A DNA stretch of 64,000 nucleotides from Welwitschia mirabilis (taxonomy: Eukaryota; Gnetophyta; Gnetopsida; Welwitschiales), in assembly GCA_051453625.1 (NCBI GenBank), contig JBOZIK010000001.1, positions 140,961,345-141,025,344 on the forward strand, read 5' to 3'. The position numbers and the translations under genes are program-made. This document shows positions 1 through 13,229 of the stretch, piece by piece. Under the pieces are notes generated by a model. That model was not told where the DNA came from. It searched no databases and saw nothing but the letters and a program-made list of their open reading frames with translations. Each line of letters opens with the position of its first letter. Within the stretch, counting starts at the first letter, position 1.

Positions 1-2130
1 GAAAACCTCCATTATTCTCAACTCAATCATAATCACATCTATTTGATAGAATTCTTTCTCAATTTAAATTAATAAATCTTTTATTATTCTTAAATATTTC
101 TTCACTCATGTATTTACCACTTTTAAGATACTAAATATAGGCTTAATTCTACTTTCCAAACCAGTTATTAACAAATGTGTAAAGGCATAATATTCAAATT
201 TATCCCTATATTGATTAGGCCTTTCTTTATTTTTTTTTTTATTTCCTTCTAATATGACACTATTTATTGCTACCTCTAGATCCTTAAATTTTAGAAAATT
301 TTTCAAAACTAAGTTGGTTATAAATTAGGTAAGGAAGACTTATAGGTATGGTTTATTTTTGTTTTCTCCTAAGTAGGTATTTCCACAACTTAAAATATTT
401 ATGATTTTCTTTTAAGAATTTTCAAAATAATAATTTATTTTCACATTTTATATTAAGGATTTATGATGATCATTAAAGGTATGATTGATATTTAATCTAT
501 TAAGTCAAGGGATAATAGAGTTTTTACCTTTACCTTGAGAAGAATTTTTCTTATGAAGCTTATCACTTAAGGGAGAAAGAAAAGTATGATTCTTTAAGAT
601 TTTAATATTCTTTTCTTCCTCATCATTCTTATCATTTTGGGAAGTTAAAGCCACATGAGTAGGAGATGTTATTTCATTTTCACTTCTTATTACAACCTTA
701 TAATCTTTTCTTACTTCATTAGGATTTGTTAAAGGTTGTGTTACAAGTGATCCTTATGGTCTTTGATTTGAAAGTATAGTTTGTTGAAGAAAATTAATAA
801 GACTTTTAATGTTTGAGTTTGTCTTCTCCTAAGATTTTCTTAATTTAGCAATGGAATTTTTAAGTGAATCATTTTGATTTTAAGAATCTAATATGTTTGC
901 TTAATAATTTAAGTTACTTGGTTGGAATTTTGAGTTAATTGTTTAAAAGCTAGTGTTCTTAAATCTATTTCTAAATGGTTAAAAGTTTAGATGATTTACT
1001 TGAAAGTTCTTGAATTTATTCTCAAAATATCAAAAATGAGATTGTTAATTTATCCTAGTTTGAAATTGATTTTAATTTTGGTTTTGATTTTTGGTTCTAA
1101 AGTTTGAATACTTTTGGTTGAATGCACACACCTCTTCATAAATTTCCTCTTTGTAAGATACTAATAAAAGACATTATTTAGTCACATGATAGTAGTCTTC
1201 ACATAAAACTTAAGTTGAAATCACAATATTCCTAGTTGATACTTTTGCATCTGAAATCATTTGAGTGAGCATTTCTAATGTTGCTATGAAATCATTAATA
1301 ACATTCATTGATTCTTTTTATGTTTTCACTTCCTCCTTTTCACGTTTTACTTCTTTAAGATCTTTTATGATTTTTTCTATAGTAAAATTTTCTTTAGGTA
1401 TTATTTTAGGCCATTTTTGAATTACTTTCACTAGTTCTTCTAACAATTTCCATGCATTTTTCAATGTTAGATTCATTAAATTTCCTCTACATTAAAAATC
1501 TCAAAGTTATTTGGTTTGGCTATTAAATCTACTATAAAAATAATCTACTAATTTTTCTTGAGTGAATTCATCTATAGGATTATATTATATTGCAATGAAA
1601 AATCATTCATAAATGGAGGCATAATCTTCATTAGATTGTTATGTAAAATTTATTATCCTTTTTTTTCTTTTTCTTATTATTATTTTACTCATAAATCTTT
1701 TTATAAGTGCTTAAACTTGGTTTCATATTTTTAAGCTTTTATGTGGAATAGTTCTTAACTGTAATTTTTCCTTTCTTTTTGAAGTGATGGAAAAGATAAC
1801 CATGTATATAGGATTATTAATTTGTTTTCTACCATTTCTAAAATTAAGCACTAATTATTTGATGTTAGCTATATGTTGGAGGGGATATTAATCATTTTCT
1901 CTATGGAAAATAGGATAAGCATTTAGATTTTTCAATTCAACATCATTATCAGGAGGTAAGTTAAAAGGATTTTGGATTTCATACTTTTTATTTGCAATTA
2001 GTTCTTTAACAGTAACATTAGCATTTGGATTATTGGAATAGTAGAGGTTCTGATCATGATAGGAGGATTAGGAAAGGCAACTTGTTTTTGTTTTTGCTTT
2101 GAATTTGACATTGTACAACAATTATTTTCT
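1..2130 (-). pseudogene. Ty3/gypsy gag remnant (Athila-like)
   Basis: Read on the minus strand, 1960 down to 1400 resembles the capsid part of a Ty3/gypsy gag. A stretch at about 1830-1690 corresponds to the region where the family has its conserved tryptophan and launch into the core. It is followed at 1660-1520 by a segment reading NFT-QSNEDYASIYE, then EFTQEKLVDYFYSRFN, and near 1470-1420 by LKNAWKLLEELVKVI, which matches the repeated helices at the end of the Athila-type gag core. Many stops and frame shifts interrupt it, so it cannot be translated. The part from about 1200 to 1 continues with lysine-rich linker-like sequence; the longest open piece is 106-306, 66 codons, unassigned. The element runs off the left edge and no LTR was found. 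Lineage assignment (Athila rather than Tat) is tentative. Confidence 0.55.
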
Positions 2131-2843
2131 TCTACACTTTCTTTTGAAAACATTTTCTTAAAAAAATTATATTTAAAAATAATAAATGTAAAAATATCTT
2201 CTTTCTTAATTGTTAGAATATTTTATGTACCCAATGTGTGTGTACTTCGGTTTAGTTCATAGTCGATCAAACCTTCTTAGATGTTTTCTTCAATCAATAG
2301 CCACTGTCTTTGATATTTTGTCTTTTTACCAAAGTTTACCATGTCATAGGATGCTCAGCTTTGTTTCTATAAATGTCATCTTTTTGGTCATTGGACAATG
2401 TATCTAAATAATAAAAAACACAAAAAACTTAAAAACAAAAATCGTAGAAAAACCAAATCATGAAATAACATAGAATGAAAACTGACATTCATCTGCTAAG
2501 TCATTTAGATCATATAGAAGAAAATAAGAGAAATCCTAATTTTTATGGAAATGAAAAACCCTAAGTTTCATAGGCTATCATCATCACATGTTATCTAGAT
2601 GACAAGGGGGATGATAGGGAATTATTTTAGGAATGCAACATGAAAAATTTGAAAAGAAAAACCTATGTTTCTATTGTAAGAATATAACACTACTATACAC
2701 AAATACTTGAGTTGAAATCCAAACTACTTATTTAAGCAATGATAATCCTCAAACTCTAAACAACCTTTTCCAATAATGGTACTAATATCTTGCAATGCAT
2801 ATTTATGTAAATATTATGTATTCAAATAAATCCTAAAAATTAC

Positions 2844-2846
<3 letters not shown>
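2131..2846. other. AT-rich DNA, nothing recognised
   Basis: Two short overlapping open frames (2056-2262 and 2210-2407, plus strand) resemble nothing I know and have the composition of the surrounding decayed DNA. By position this could be the 5' untranslated region or LTR of the minus-strand gag element to the left, but no primer-binding site was found. Confidence 0.5.
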
Positions 2847-2917
<71 letters not shown>

Positions 2918-3017
2918 NNNNNNNNNNNNNNNNNNNNNNNNNNNNNNNNNNNNNNNNNNNNNNNNNNNNNNNNNNNNNNNNNNNNNNNNNNNNNNNNNNN
3001 NNNNNNNNNNNNNNNNN

Positions 3018-3063
<46 letters not shown>
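2847..3063. repeat. (CA)n microsatellite spanning a gap
   Basis: Uninterrupted CA dinucleotides run from 2847 to 2917, then 100 N, then CA continues from 3018 to about 3063 and passes into a short (TA)n tract. The apparent Val-Cys open frames across it are only translations of the repeat. The true repeat length is unknown because the gap has a default-looking size. Confidence 0.97.
2918..3017. other. assembly gap, 100 N
   Basis: Run of exactly 100 N inside the CA repeat; the round size suggests a placeholder. Confidence 0.99.
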
Positions 3064-3070
<7 letters not shown>

Positions 3071-5704
3071 TACATAATACAGCACACTAATATAAATGGG
3101 AGTGACTCAAATGATATAATTTCTTTGAAGGCATAGACAAGAAAAAAGAGAACTGATTTTAAAAATGAAATGCTTATGTAATTTCTAAGTAAAATAGTAA
3201 CAATGTAAAATGATAATGCAAATAAGCACTCTATGCAAATGAGATGCAAATTCTATTCTAAATCCAATATCTATTCGATTAACAAATCAACTTATCATAG
3301 AGATCGATCTTGTATAACCTAGATCAATCAAGGAAAGCCATTACCAGATCAAGATCAACTTAAGCTATCAGATGCATTAAACAAAATATGAAAACAATGT
3401 AAAGTTAATCTAGAAAATAAAATGTAATGCACCTAAACTAATAATGTTGACCTTAATCAAGGTTGTCCTTGAGATCTATACCATAGATGAAGCTATTACA
3501 GAATCATAAGTAGCTTAAACCATCAGAGAGATGCATATAACAAATAATATAAAAATAAAAATAGAGTTTTAATTAAGTCAAACCAACATCTGTGTTATAA
3601 AATAGCAGCATCTTAATGAAGGATACACAATCCAACAACAAGAAAGATGTCTCTCTGCAATAAAAAGGGATGGACAATATATCCTTTAGTCTTTTGTTAT
3701 AATAATTTTTTGTGTTAAAGAAAATAAAGGTTGGAATTGAGGAAGATGTACATATTTATTACAACAACAAATTCTAAAAACAAAAAATACTAATAGACAT
3801 GATAAAAGCCTAATAGTTATGCAAGAAAGCACAAGACATATGACAAACATTTGCTAAAGTTTAGTGAAGAATTATTTTTAGGTGTTGTCCTACCTTATCA
3901 TCTAGACATTATAGGAGATGATGTCACATCATACAAGATTCACATCAGTTACTAGATTAGTTTAGTAAGTATCCTTATCATCATAAGTACTTCTATCATC
4001 CATATAGTTCTCCAAATAATGAGGTGGATGATGGGCTTCATGAAGATGTTTCTTATGTTGAATTAGCCTCTTTGATTATAGGAGTGATACTTTAAATAAG
4101 AAGTATAGTAGTTTTCTTTAAATATTATCAAATGTAATGAAGATTTCATGTTTTCATGATATTTGTCTTAGCTCTTCATTATTATTGAAACTTAGCATAA
4201 AATTATCTTATGTCTTATAAAACTTCTAAAAATACCCTATCAAATACATATAATTTGGTAGTGCAACAAAGCATAATGGAATAAATTCTAGAAGAACAAA
4301 TGGCTTTAAAGAATAGATTAGAAAGGGTAGATTCTATAGGGAAACAAATACCTACTCCTACTTCTATCATTTCAACATTAGATGAAATTTTATTAGAAGT
4401 GAAAAATGAAGTTCAAAAGCTAACAAGATGCATAAGACATTATTTTAATGAACTTTAAATATTTATGAATTAGATGTTAATTTTTTATTTATCTAAATAC
4501 CTTCTTAGAGAGGTTGAAAAATAAAATAAATATGCACTAAATGTTAGTAGATGAAGTAAAAAAATATATCATAGAATCTATGACTTAATACTTTTTTAAT
4601 TTGAAAAAATATTAGAATAATATCTATAAAGTTAACTCAACTAATAATTAAGAATTTAGAAAAATAAATCATGAGATTACAATATGAATTATGAAACATG
4701 AAGGTTATAATAAATAAGGATAAGCATTGAATATGAAGAAGTATTAGTACCTAGAGTTTGGATTACTACCCATAAAAGCTATATGATTGTATAGATAGAT
4801 TTCTAGATCAAAGAGAAAATTTTATCTAAAAGACTTAGGGGAAATAAACCAAAATATATAAAAAATTTTAGTATACCATTATAAAGTTAGATAATCTAAA
4901 AAGTAAATTTAATCAAAATAAAATAGAACTATCTATAGAGAGCATTAAAAATCTCATAATGATTATGCATAATTTTGTAATATCATATAAGATTGCATAA
5001 CAAAAATGAGAATCTTTACAATTGTATCTTAGTATTTACAACCATGCCTCTTTAGAGATCATGTTATAAGCAATATTAATATGCCGAGAGGTTTGTTCCT
5101 GCTCTTTTAATAAAGATTAAAAGGAAGAAAATTTAGGTAGTTATATTATATAAATTAGAAATACTTCAAGAGAAGGGAAATGAAAATTGAAACAACACTA
5201 GAATTATTCACGGTTTATAATGCCTATTCTAATCATAAGAGAAAAGTTTGTAAAGATGAATCTAAGTAGGTTAGGACTTCACCAATAGGCATGAATAGAG
5301 GAAGGGATTGTTAACTAAAATTTAAGATCAAAATAAATGAAAGGTAATTAAATTAAAAAATATTACCCTATTACAGTAATAAGGAATTATCATAACTTAT
5401 ATTAAATAATAGAGAACATCAACTTGATGGGCTAGGAAAATGGAATAATTAGATTTATAGGAATATTAGTCCATTATAGTTAAGAAAATAGTTAGAAAAT
5501 AGGATTTATATATTTTCATGTAATTATGTTTCTACTAAGGCACTAAAAACATCTAAGTATGGGGACAACTAAAAACAAGAATCATACATAGATTTTTAAC
5601 TTATCATAATTTGTTTTTAATGCTAAGTTAATTTTAAAGTTATATCTTTCATTTATTTTAATTAGTAGTTTTTATGTCAATATTTTACTAGTTAGTGTTA
5701 TGTA
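3064..5704. other. AT-rich decayed DNA, nothing recognised
   Basis: No family could be identified. A weak two-copy repeat is visible near 3350-3410 and 3495-3560 (both contain a variant of cttaagctatcagatgcat followed by an A-rich segment). A stretch of about 50 codons without a stop, near 4298-4458 on the plus strand, reads LEEQMALKNRLERVDSIGKQ at its start and could be a piece of a coiled-coil gag N-terminus, but this is not supported by anything else. Hand counting finds no CpG in 4801-5040. Confidence 0.5.
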
Positions 5705-5804
5705 NNNNNNNNNNNNNNNNNNNNNNNNNNNNNNNNNNNNNNNNNNNNNNNNNNNNNNNNNNNNNNNNNNNNNNNNNNNNNNNNNNNNNNNNNNNNNNNN
5801 NNNN
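5705..5804. other. assembly gap, 100 N
   Basis: Run of exactly 100 N between AT-rich flanks with no obvious shared sequence. Confidence 0.99.
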
Positions 5805-6689
5805 ATATTATTAAAAATTAATATAGGTTCAAGTATCACTTAACATAAGGATAAATAATAGAATGGATAGGCTAAGATTAAGGAATAGCCTAACCAACAT
5901 GGTTGGTTTTGACAAGAGATGGAAAAAACTAATTAATAATAAAATAAGAAGTAGAATATAAATGCTAGTTTCAATTCACATATTTTTGTAAGAAATGAGA
6001 CTAAGAATGTTGCTTTATAAGAGATCCACCAAGGAAGGCTATTAAATCTCTAATTCTTCTTAAAAATAAAAGATATGAATTAAAATAACCTTTATGCTAC
6101 TTATAAATGAAACATTAATTTCTATTAGTTGTTTGATATACATGCATAATATTCCATGCTAAGTGTTTTTAGTATTATGTTTATATTATACAATTATTAT
6201 ATCTGACAAATTGAAAATTTACCATGCATATTGTTTTTTATTATAACATACCTTGAAAAGATTGTATTTTTCTATTTCTTAATCTATGATATATAGCGAA
6301 ACATATGCCGAGATACTAGTAGTGCTTAGTAAAAATTATTTTTCATCATCATAATTTTTTAATAAATATATTTTATCCTTTTTCTTCTTTTTAATATATA
6401 TATATATATTGGCAATGTATCAACCATTAAATTAAAGTAGTAAGTTGACTTTAATTAATATCTTATCTTAGTAATGAAATTTTATTAAGTTCATTGGACA
6501 TATACTCTTATTAACTAATTGTTTAGTAAATCGTATTTTTAGGAAATAAATAATTAAAGATAATCCTTATGTTAATACTTTTAGAAGTTTACACTTATAG
6601 TTTTTCAGTGTAGAGTTTTATAGAACTTATGCATATTTTTATAAATAATAAGCTTTCATTAATTAAAACGATGAATAAGTAGATGATGA
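5805..6689. other. AT-rich DNA, nothing recognised
   Basis: No coding similarity was found. If Copia-1 continues to the left of Copia-2, this stretch could hold its gag or 5' LTR, but I could not identify either. Confidence 0.45.
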
Positions 6690-6959
6690 AGAATAAAATG
6701 GTGATTCTCTTAAGATATCTTATAATAAACTATACTAAGATATAAATAATATATTAAGAAAGAATGCCCTCCTCAAAAAGGATATTGGAAAATTTGAGAA
6801 TAAAAAGAAATAAATGTTAAGTTGGTTAAGTCAATGAAATAAGAAGGAAGCATACAAGATTTCATGTTATAAAAAGGATGTCAAATATCTTCAATGATTT
6901 TTCAAAGTAAGAAAATATGAATGTAAGTATTTATAAAATAATAATAATGATCTATATAA
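6690..6959 (+). pseudogene. possible copia gag C-terminus (left part of Copia-1)
   Basis: The plus strand reads DDEE, then roughly SLKISYNKLY-DINNILRKN and ALLKKDIGKFENKKK, an acidic patch followed by lysine-rich coiled coil. This resembles the region just before the zinc knuckle in SIRE/Tork-type copia gag proteins. It ends where the LTR of Copia-2 begins, and protease/integrase sequence of the same type resumes on the other side of Copia-2. It therefore could be the severed 5' half of Copia-1. The match is low-complexity and the link is inference. Confidence 0.3.
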
Positions 6960-7830
6960 CATTATCTTGAAGTTTCTACAAGTAATAACATGATGGGTAA
7001 TATGCTAATAAAACCTATGTAGATATCTATGGATATGTATAAATGTTTATGCTATAAGTCATTATCATAACTACATTTAAATGGAATAAAAAATAATTTC
7101 TAGTAATCACATCATTTGTTTAAGACATCTATCTATTCATATAAATCATTAAAAACACTTCAAAACTAAATTTAAACCTTAAAATTAATCATTATTTTAT
7201 GATGTTTTAATAAATATATAACTCTTTCTCTTATCTAGATGAAATTACAAAATAACATTTTCAAATGCTTAAATGAAATCTTAAATCTTCAAATATTTCT
7301 AAAACTTTTATTAAATTTAATAAACATGAGTTAAATCCTTATCTATTTACTAAGTGATTATTCTATTTTAGCATAATAATAATATGTTTAACAAATTATA
7401 GTTATTAATCTTTAAATCTAAAAGTATTTGATCATAAAAAATGAAGTTTGAACTAAACAATAAGGCATGATTAAGTATAAGTCATTAAGCATACTAAATC
7501 ATGTAAAGTTAAAGTTAAAATGAAGTATAATTAAAGAATTAAAAACTAATTCTTCAATTTAGTAATTGTGCAGCATCTCTTTCAAGAGGTATTAATATTT
7601 TTATAGAATGTCTTTTTTCACATCCGTTTATAATTAGATTTGATGATATTCCATTTTATCTTATCAATGGGGAATAATTTTCCTTACTTTTTTCTAGAAT
7701 GTATTTTCTACTCACCTATGTTGACACAACATAAAAATAAAAAAACTATTGAACTAATTGAAATATAGACATAGATCACATTAAAATAAGAAATGCAAGG
7801 TAATTTTGATTACATTAAATCACAAATTAT
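6960..7830 (-). repeat. Copia-2 3' LTR
   Basis: Aligns with 12060-12921. Landmarks in the same order in both copies include an ataaatat(a) segment after a tttaataa/tttcaataa motif, an agataacat/aataacat block, an aagaggtatcaatatt-type block (7584-7600 and 12680-12696), and an end near ggtaattttgattacattaaatca. The outer (right) end is uncertain by about 8 bases. Confidence 0.75.
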
Positions 7831-9350
7831 GATAATTTATTCTTTTTGATGATGTAGCTAGACCTAGTATCTTCAACTTGAATTAAGTTTAGCCTTAAGA
7901 AAAAAAATGCTTCATATTAAATGAAGCTAGCCTCATTGTAATGTGATCCTATAAATTATTAGTAAGTTGACATCTAATTGGAACTTATAATTTCCTCCCT
8001 AGCTTTTTCCTCTATAAAATATTATTTATTTTTAATCTTCTTCAACTTCTTCTAAAGTGTGTAATCTTGAGAAAGTAAGATGACTAACATGTTATTCATC
8101 TAATATCATTTTGTTTATCCACATTAATTTATATCTATTCAAATAATTTTAATATATGCAATACATGTTGTAAGACATCTATCATAAATATGTATTTACT
8201 CTTAGTTGATAATAATTAAACTAGGATCTATTTTTTACTTTTCTAGTAAATCTGATTCTTACCATGAAAAATTATTGCACTTGAGGTTGATTGAATTTTA
8301 TCTAGACTTTCATCCCAATTAGCACTAAAGAAATAATGTAATTTCTCATCTCATTTTTTGAACTTTAGACCAAAACATAAATTTTCATATACATATCTTA
8401 GAATATACTTTAGAGTAATTAGATAATTTTATTTAGGTGTAGTGATAAACTTAATCATTAAGGAAGTTAAAAAACTAATGTCTAGTATAGTATGAAGAAG
8501 AAATAGGCAACCATTTATCTATATAAAGAAGCATTAATCCTCCTTGAATTTGTTTTCTTATTAATTTTCAAATTACATAGCAAAGGTATTAATTTTAGCT
8601 TTTTATCATGGAGTTCATACTTATTCTTAATGGCCTATGCAAATTTATTTTGATTTACTAGCATGTGATCTTCATCCTAATGAATCTGAATGCTAGGAAA
8701 ATACTTCAAATAATCTAAATTATTCATCTTAAAATTTAATTTCATCTCCTTTTTAAATTTATTAATTAACTTTGGAGAAGATGTAAAGAATACAATATCA
8801 TTAACATTGAGAAAAATCATAATGAACTCATTATTCTTATGTTTAAAATATAATGTGAAATTTATAATGCATGGTTTATACAAGCTATTAATAAGGTAAT
8901 CATTTATTCATTTAAACCAAGCACTTGAAACTACTTAAAATCATATGATCTTGTTAAACCTATAAATCTTATGCTCTTATTCCTTTATAACATATTATTT
9001 AAGATGGAATATATATATCTTTTATTTTAAATATCCATTTAAGAATGGAAATTTACATCTATTTAATGTATCTCATATCCAACATATATAGCTAATGATA
9101 TCTTTAATCTGATTGTTTCAAACATTGCTAATAGTTTGAATATCTGTTCATAACTAATTTGTTTCCTTTATTAGTAGTATCTAGCTATAAATATTGATTT
9201 TCATCTAATAACATTATAATTTTCATTTACGTTTATCTTATAAAGCCATTATGAGTTAATTACCTTCTTACTATTTTGTCTTTTAACTTGCTCTTAGGTG
9301 TTTTCATCATAATGGATATTATTTCTTTATTCATTTCCTATTTTGAAATA
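7831..9350 (-). pseudogene. Copia-2 reverse transcriptase and RNase H remnant
   Basis: The open piece 8677-8883 (68 codons, minus) contains FLNVNDIVFFTSS followed by KLINKFKKEMKLNFKMNNLDYLKYF, the copia reverse-transcriptase segment around and after the catalytic YVDD. Here the catalytic motif has become NVND (8797-8808), so the active site is lost. Continuing leftwards, 8500-8340 reads like the palm/RNase H junction (LDISFLTSLM-KFI, then ILRYVYENLCFGLKF), and 8330-8220 contains ANWDESLDKIQSTSS, the RNase H core motif. To about 7850 there are degenerate remains of the RNase H end. Upstream, 9350-8890 holds the more degenerate N-terminal part. Stops are frequent. Confidence 0.8.
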
Positions 9351-9879
9351 GGAGGTGCAATTACTTTATCAACTAATTTTAACTCACTTGTTAAGTCTAA
9401 CTAAGCATCATAAGTATAGTTTAATTAATTTCTTGTAATAATCCATTAATATTTTAACTAAGCATTTGACTTAAAGAATGATACCTTAAGAATTTTGATG
9501 ACATTTAAGCTTGCGAAGAGATGTATTTTAGCTATGTATTATTTTCTTTATCTCAAAAGCATCCACGTTTAAACTTGGATCTATGAAATTTTACATCTCT
9601 TTAAATGAAGTTTTTATGACTAATGAACTTGAAATAATAATATTCGCATAGCTAATAACAATGCATTTTTTACTTCTTACATTTAAATTTCATATTAATT
9701 GATTTAGAACGTGAGCCTGACATATGTAGCTAAATATTTTTAAATGAGATAACATAGTACCTTTTTAAAATAATAATATAAAATATTTTACCTTAATGAT
9801 ACTATAATTACTTTGTTGAAAAAAAAATTGCTATAGTAATAAGCTCATCTGAATATGCATTTGATAACTTAACTTAAAT

Positions 9880-10520
9880 GTAGCTATCATTTTGTCATTT
9901 CTTAAAAAATTTCTTTTTCCTTTTTTGCTATTCCATTATATTCATACTAGCATGCATAGGTGGTCTACTTTTAAATGTCACATTTATCATAAAATTGGAA
10001 AAATTCTTCATGGAAAATTTCATGATCTTTATCACTCCTAATTGCTTTGATCATTATGTCTAGCTATTTTTCAATGTTATTTTTGAAATATTTGAAAGTG
10101 AAGAAATACTCATACTTTGAATTTAATAAAAAAGGCTAATCATATCTTAAATAATCATATATAATAGCTATAAGGTACCTAGATCCTTTAAATGTATATT
10201 CTTGCACTGCTACAAAGTAATCTATGTGAACTAGTTTTAATGGCTTTATTCTCCTCTCCATTGAGGTATTATGTGGACTTACCATTTTTTTTTCTGTAAT
10301 GCATTTTTACATTTCATTTGGAATGGAGGAGTACTTTATTTCCCATACACATTTATCTTTTTTCATCTTCATGATATTTTGATATGTATAATGGTCCAAC
10401 CTCATATTCTATAAAATTAAATCATCTTTGATTAAAAGAGACATAGGAATTAAGTATGTTATTTTTTTTTCCTTGTTGTCTAGGCAAGGAAACTAATGCA
10501 TCAATATGACTAGAAAATCT
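9880..10520 (-). pseudogene. Copia-2 integrase remnant
   Basis: The minus strand at about 10060-9930 reads IMIKAIRSDKDHEIFHEEFF, matching the second catalytic aspartate region of copia integrases, followed by a degenerate version of the segment before the catalytic glutamate. Around 10400-10180 there are broken pieces that fit the zinc-binding and first catalytic part. It is placed correctly between GAG-pre-integrase and reverse transcriptase of the same element. Between 9350 and 9880 only noncoding-looking sequence remains. Confidence 0.65.
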
Positions 10521-11040
10521 TTTAATATTATATGTAAAGTACTAATTATCTCTAATTATGAAACCAATCTCATTAAATAAAAGTGTAATTTCTATTGATA
10601 TCATTTGTACAATAATGAAGAAAGAACTTGACAAATTTAGAATTAAAAACATCATCAACATTAATGTACCTATTGTTACTTAATGTGATATTGAAATCAT
10701 TAGGGCCTTCAAATTTAATTAATGCACCATATTCCACTTTAATAAATCCTAAATCCATTAATCTAAACTTTAGAAAATGTTTCTATGAAATGTCATGTTA
10801 TTTGATCAACCACTATCCATAACACATGTGGAAGAATCATGAGGTTCTATAATAATCATATGAAATTTTTAAAGGCCTTTATTCAATGCATTTTCCTTTG
10901 TCATTTTGCACTTGTAAAGGCATTGGAGCATCATCATCTTATGTTTTGAATATTTGTAAACTAATTAGGAAGGAAATCTAATCTTATTATAGCATTTGCC
11001 TTCAATGTGATCTAATTTTTTCTAATTTGTGCACGTAATG
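10521..11040 (-). pseudogene. Copia-2 zinc knuckle, protease and GAG-pre-integrase
   Basis: On the minus strand, 11035-10994 gives CTN-KKLDHIEGKC, a CCHC zinc knuckle whose second cysteine is now a stop and whose glycine before the histidine is aspartate. At about 10830-10790 comes CVMDSG-SNNMTFHRNIF, the copia aspartic protease signature in which the catalytic Asp-Ser-Gly is kept (10810-10818). The open piece 10758-10573 (61 codons) then reads MDLGFIKVEYGALIKFEGPN followed by INVDDVFN, the protease end leading to the GAG-pre-integrase region. Order and spacing are as expected for copia. Confidence 0.78.
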
Positions 11041-11089
11041 TTATTTCATTTTTGAGTTGTAGGCTAGCCATATGATGAAGTAATATTAT

Positions 11090-11960
11090 AAGATAAATCT
11101 CATCTTTCTCTAAAACTATGTTGTATATTACCACTTGGGTTTAAATCGCTCATTCTTTGTTATCCTTTAAAATTTTGATTACTAACTCTAAAAATATAAG
11201 AATTTTGTATCTATTGCCTCCTTGGCATTATAATTTCCCTTCTTCTATCTTTGTTATGTCTTCATTTTTCAGAAAAATAATTTTTAGCTAAGAATGAATT
11301 ATCATTTCAATTGTCATATATTTTTGGATTCTTGAAGCTCTTCAAGTAAGTAAATAACTAATAAATAGTGTAGTGATAATATCTTTGGTTTGCAAAGAGG
11401 TGATCTTACATCAATTATATCTATAATCATTATATAATACTTGGATTAACTTGTTAAATCTTTTTTCTAGTACTATGTTTACAATTATATTCATTTAAAT
11501 TTTTTAAAGATGTATTCATTATATTAAGAAATAATTAAGTGATCGATGCCTTTAAATTTAAATATTATCAAATCCTTTTTTATAGTTTTTAAATTTGAAT
11601 ATCATATTTCTATAGCTCATTTATTTGATTTGTATTCTTTAAAATATATCTTTAATTTCTGATTTGAGTTGTTTTTAATAATATTTTAACATGCCTTTGA
11701 TAATGATTTTGATACCAATTTATTTTGAGATAGAAGTGCCCATTATAAGATTGGCTAGTGCATCTATTCTTCATATTTTGTTTTCTATTATTTGTTTAAT
11801 ACATTCAAATCTGAAGAATATAAAAATCCATTTTCAACCACATTATAACAATCATTAATTTGTATTAAATACTTCATCAAGTTTACCTACTATGAAAAAT
11901 CTTGAGATCTATTAAAAATCATAGAATATTTTTTAATTTCTTTAACTATTATTTTTAAAC
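11090..11960 (-). pseudogene. Copia-2 gag remnant
   Basis: The best-preserved part, minus strand at about 11500-11330, reads VLEKRFNKLIQVLYNDYRYN, then CKITSLQTKDIITTLFISYL. This corresponds to the part of the copia gag (UBN2-type) where a hydrophobic Leu-Pro-X-Phe helix is followed by the Leu-Thr-X2-Leu helix. It lies between the primer-binding site and the zinc knuckle, as expected. Heavily mutated. Confidence 0.55.
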
Positions 11961-12047
11961 TCATAAATGATACAAACTTAGTTTCAATTAATATGTACTA
12001 ACTAATCTTTTTTTTGAAATAAATGATGATGTTATTCAATTTTTTAT

Positions 12048-12058
12048 GGTCTGATACA
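12048..12058 (-). other. Copia-2 primer-binding site
   Basis: The minus strand reads TGTATCAGACC one base inside the LTR end. It resembles the usual plant tRNA-iMet complement TGGTATCAGAGC, allowing one missing base and one change, and is at the expected place. Confidence 0.7.
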
Positions 12059-12059
12059 A

Positions 12060-12921
12060 TGTTTTCATTAGAACTTTTGTAATCTTCCTGATTAAAATCA
12101 TTCTAAAAGGTATGTAAACATATATAAATTTGTGTAGGCATCTATGATATGAGTCACTATAAAAATTACATTGACAAGTGAAAATTTCTTTTTAATAACG
12201 AAATACTTTTTCTAAGACATTCATCTATGCATCTAGATTATTGAAAACTGCTTAAAAGTGAATTTAAAGCCTAAATCTCATCATTCTTTTATGACCTTTC
12301 AATAAATATAGATATCCTTTCTTTTCTAGATGAAACTATAAGATAACATCTTTGATTATTGAAATGAGATTTAAAATATTTAAATATTACATAGCTTTGA
12401 TTAAATTTCATAAACATGACTTAAATAAAGTTACTATTATTTGAAGAATATAATAATATCTTTAATAGATTTTATATATTAATATTTAACTCCAAAAGTA
12501 TTTTATTATAAAATAAGGCTAAAACTGAAGAATAAGACATGATCAAGTATAAATCAGTAATTATAATAAATCACACATTAAATTTAAGGCTAAAATTAAG
12601 CACACATGAGTTTTTCAAAAATAAACAAAACATGAGTAAATAATATTTTAGTTTGGGAACTTTTCATTCATATCTTTTAAGAGGTATCAATATTCTTATA
12701 AAATTTCCTTTTATGCATCTTTTTGTGGTTGAAGTTGATGGGATTTTATTTTCCCTTATTAATATGAGATAATATTCCTTATTTTCTACTAACACTTATT
12801 TTCTTATAACTTATGTTGACTTGACAAAAGAAAAAACTATTTAACATATTAAAATAATGGCATAGATTAAACAGAAAAAACAAAGGGAAGGTAATGTTGG
12901 TCACATTAGATCATAAATTAT
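12060..12921 (-). repeat. Copia-2 5' LTR
   Basis: Partner of 6960-7830. Its inner end is fixed by the adjacent primer-binding site at 12048-12058, with the expected terminal CA (TG on the plus strand at 12060-12061). The outer end lies near 12913-12921, where similarity to the other LTR stops. Confidence 0.75.
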
Positions 12922-13229
12922 AAAAGTATCTTGGGATTATTGCCTCAAATCTTTTCAAGATTTATAATAGCATAATTTGATAAATATTCTTTCCTCTCTA
13001 ATTATAGACAATCATTTGTTAATATCTCTAAATCAATTGATGTTTAATCCTGTTATTCTAATATTAAATTTAGGTAGAAAAATAGGAGGTTCCTAGATTG
13101 CCATTTTTGCAATATCTTTAATCACATTAAGTTATGTTATACATTTTATAATATGCTAGGTTTCCAATTAAGTTTCAAGAAACATTATTTTAATACTAGA
13201 TGGAAAAACAATAAAAGACATAAACGTTT

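Larger units (their letters stand above)
6960..12921 (-). mobile_element. Copia-2: Ty1/copia element with two LTRs
   Basis: About 6 kb, minus strand, with gene order (right to left) 5' LTR, primer-binding site, gag, zinc knuckle, protease, GAG-pre-integrase, integrase, reverse transcriptase, RNase H, 3' LTR. This is the copia order, with integrase before reverse transcriptase. The LTRs are about 870 and 862 bases and align along their whole length, but with so many substitutions and small indels that the insertion must be old. All genes are broken by stops. It sits between a possible gag end of Copia-1 (left) and the protease/integrase of Copia-1 (right), both on the other strand, suggesting insertion into Copia-1. 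I could not fix the target-site duplication because the outer LTR ends are blurred by AT-rich sequence. Confidence 0.8.

Noticed and set aside
6955-12926. Target duplication TATAA for Copia-2
   Set aside because: TATAA occurs at both edges, but the LTR ends are not sharp and such a motif is expected by chance in this AT-rich DNA.
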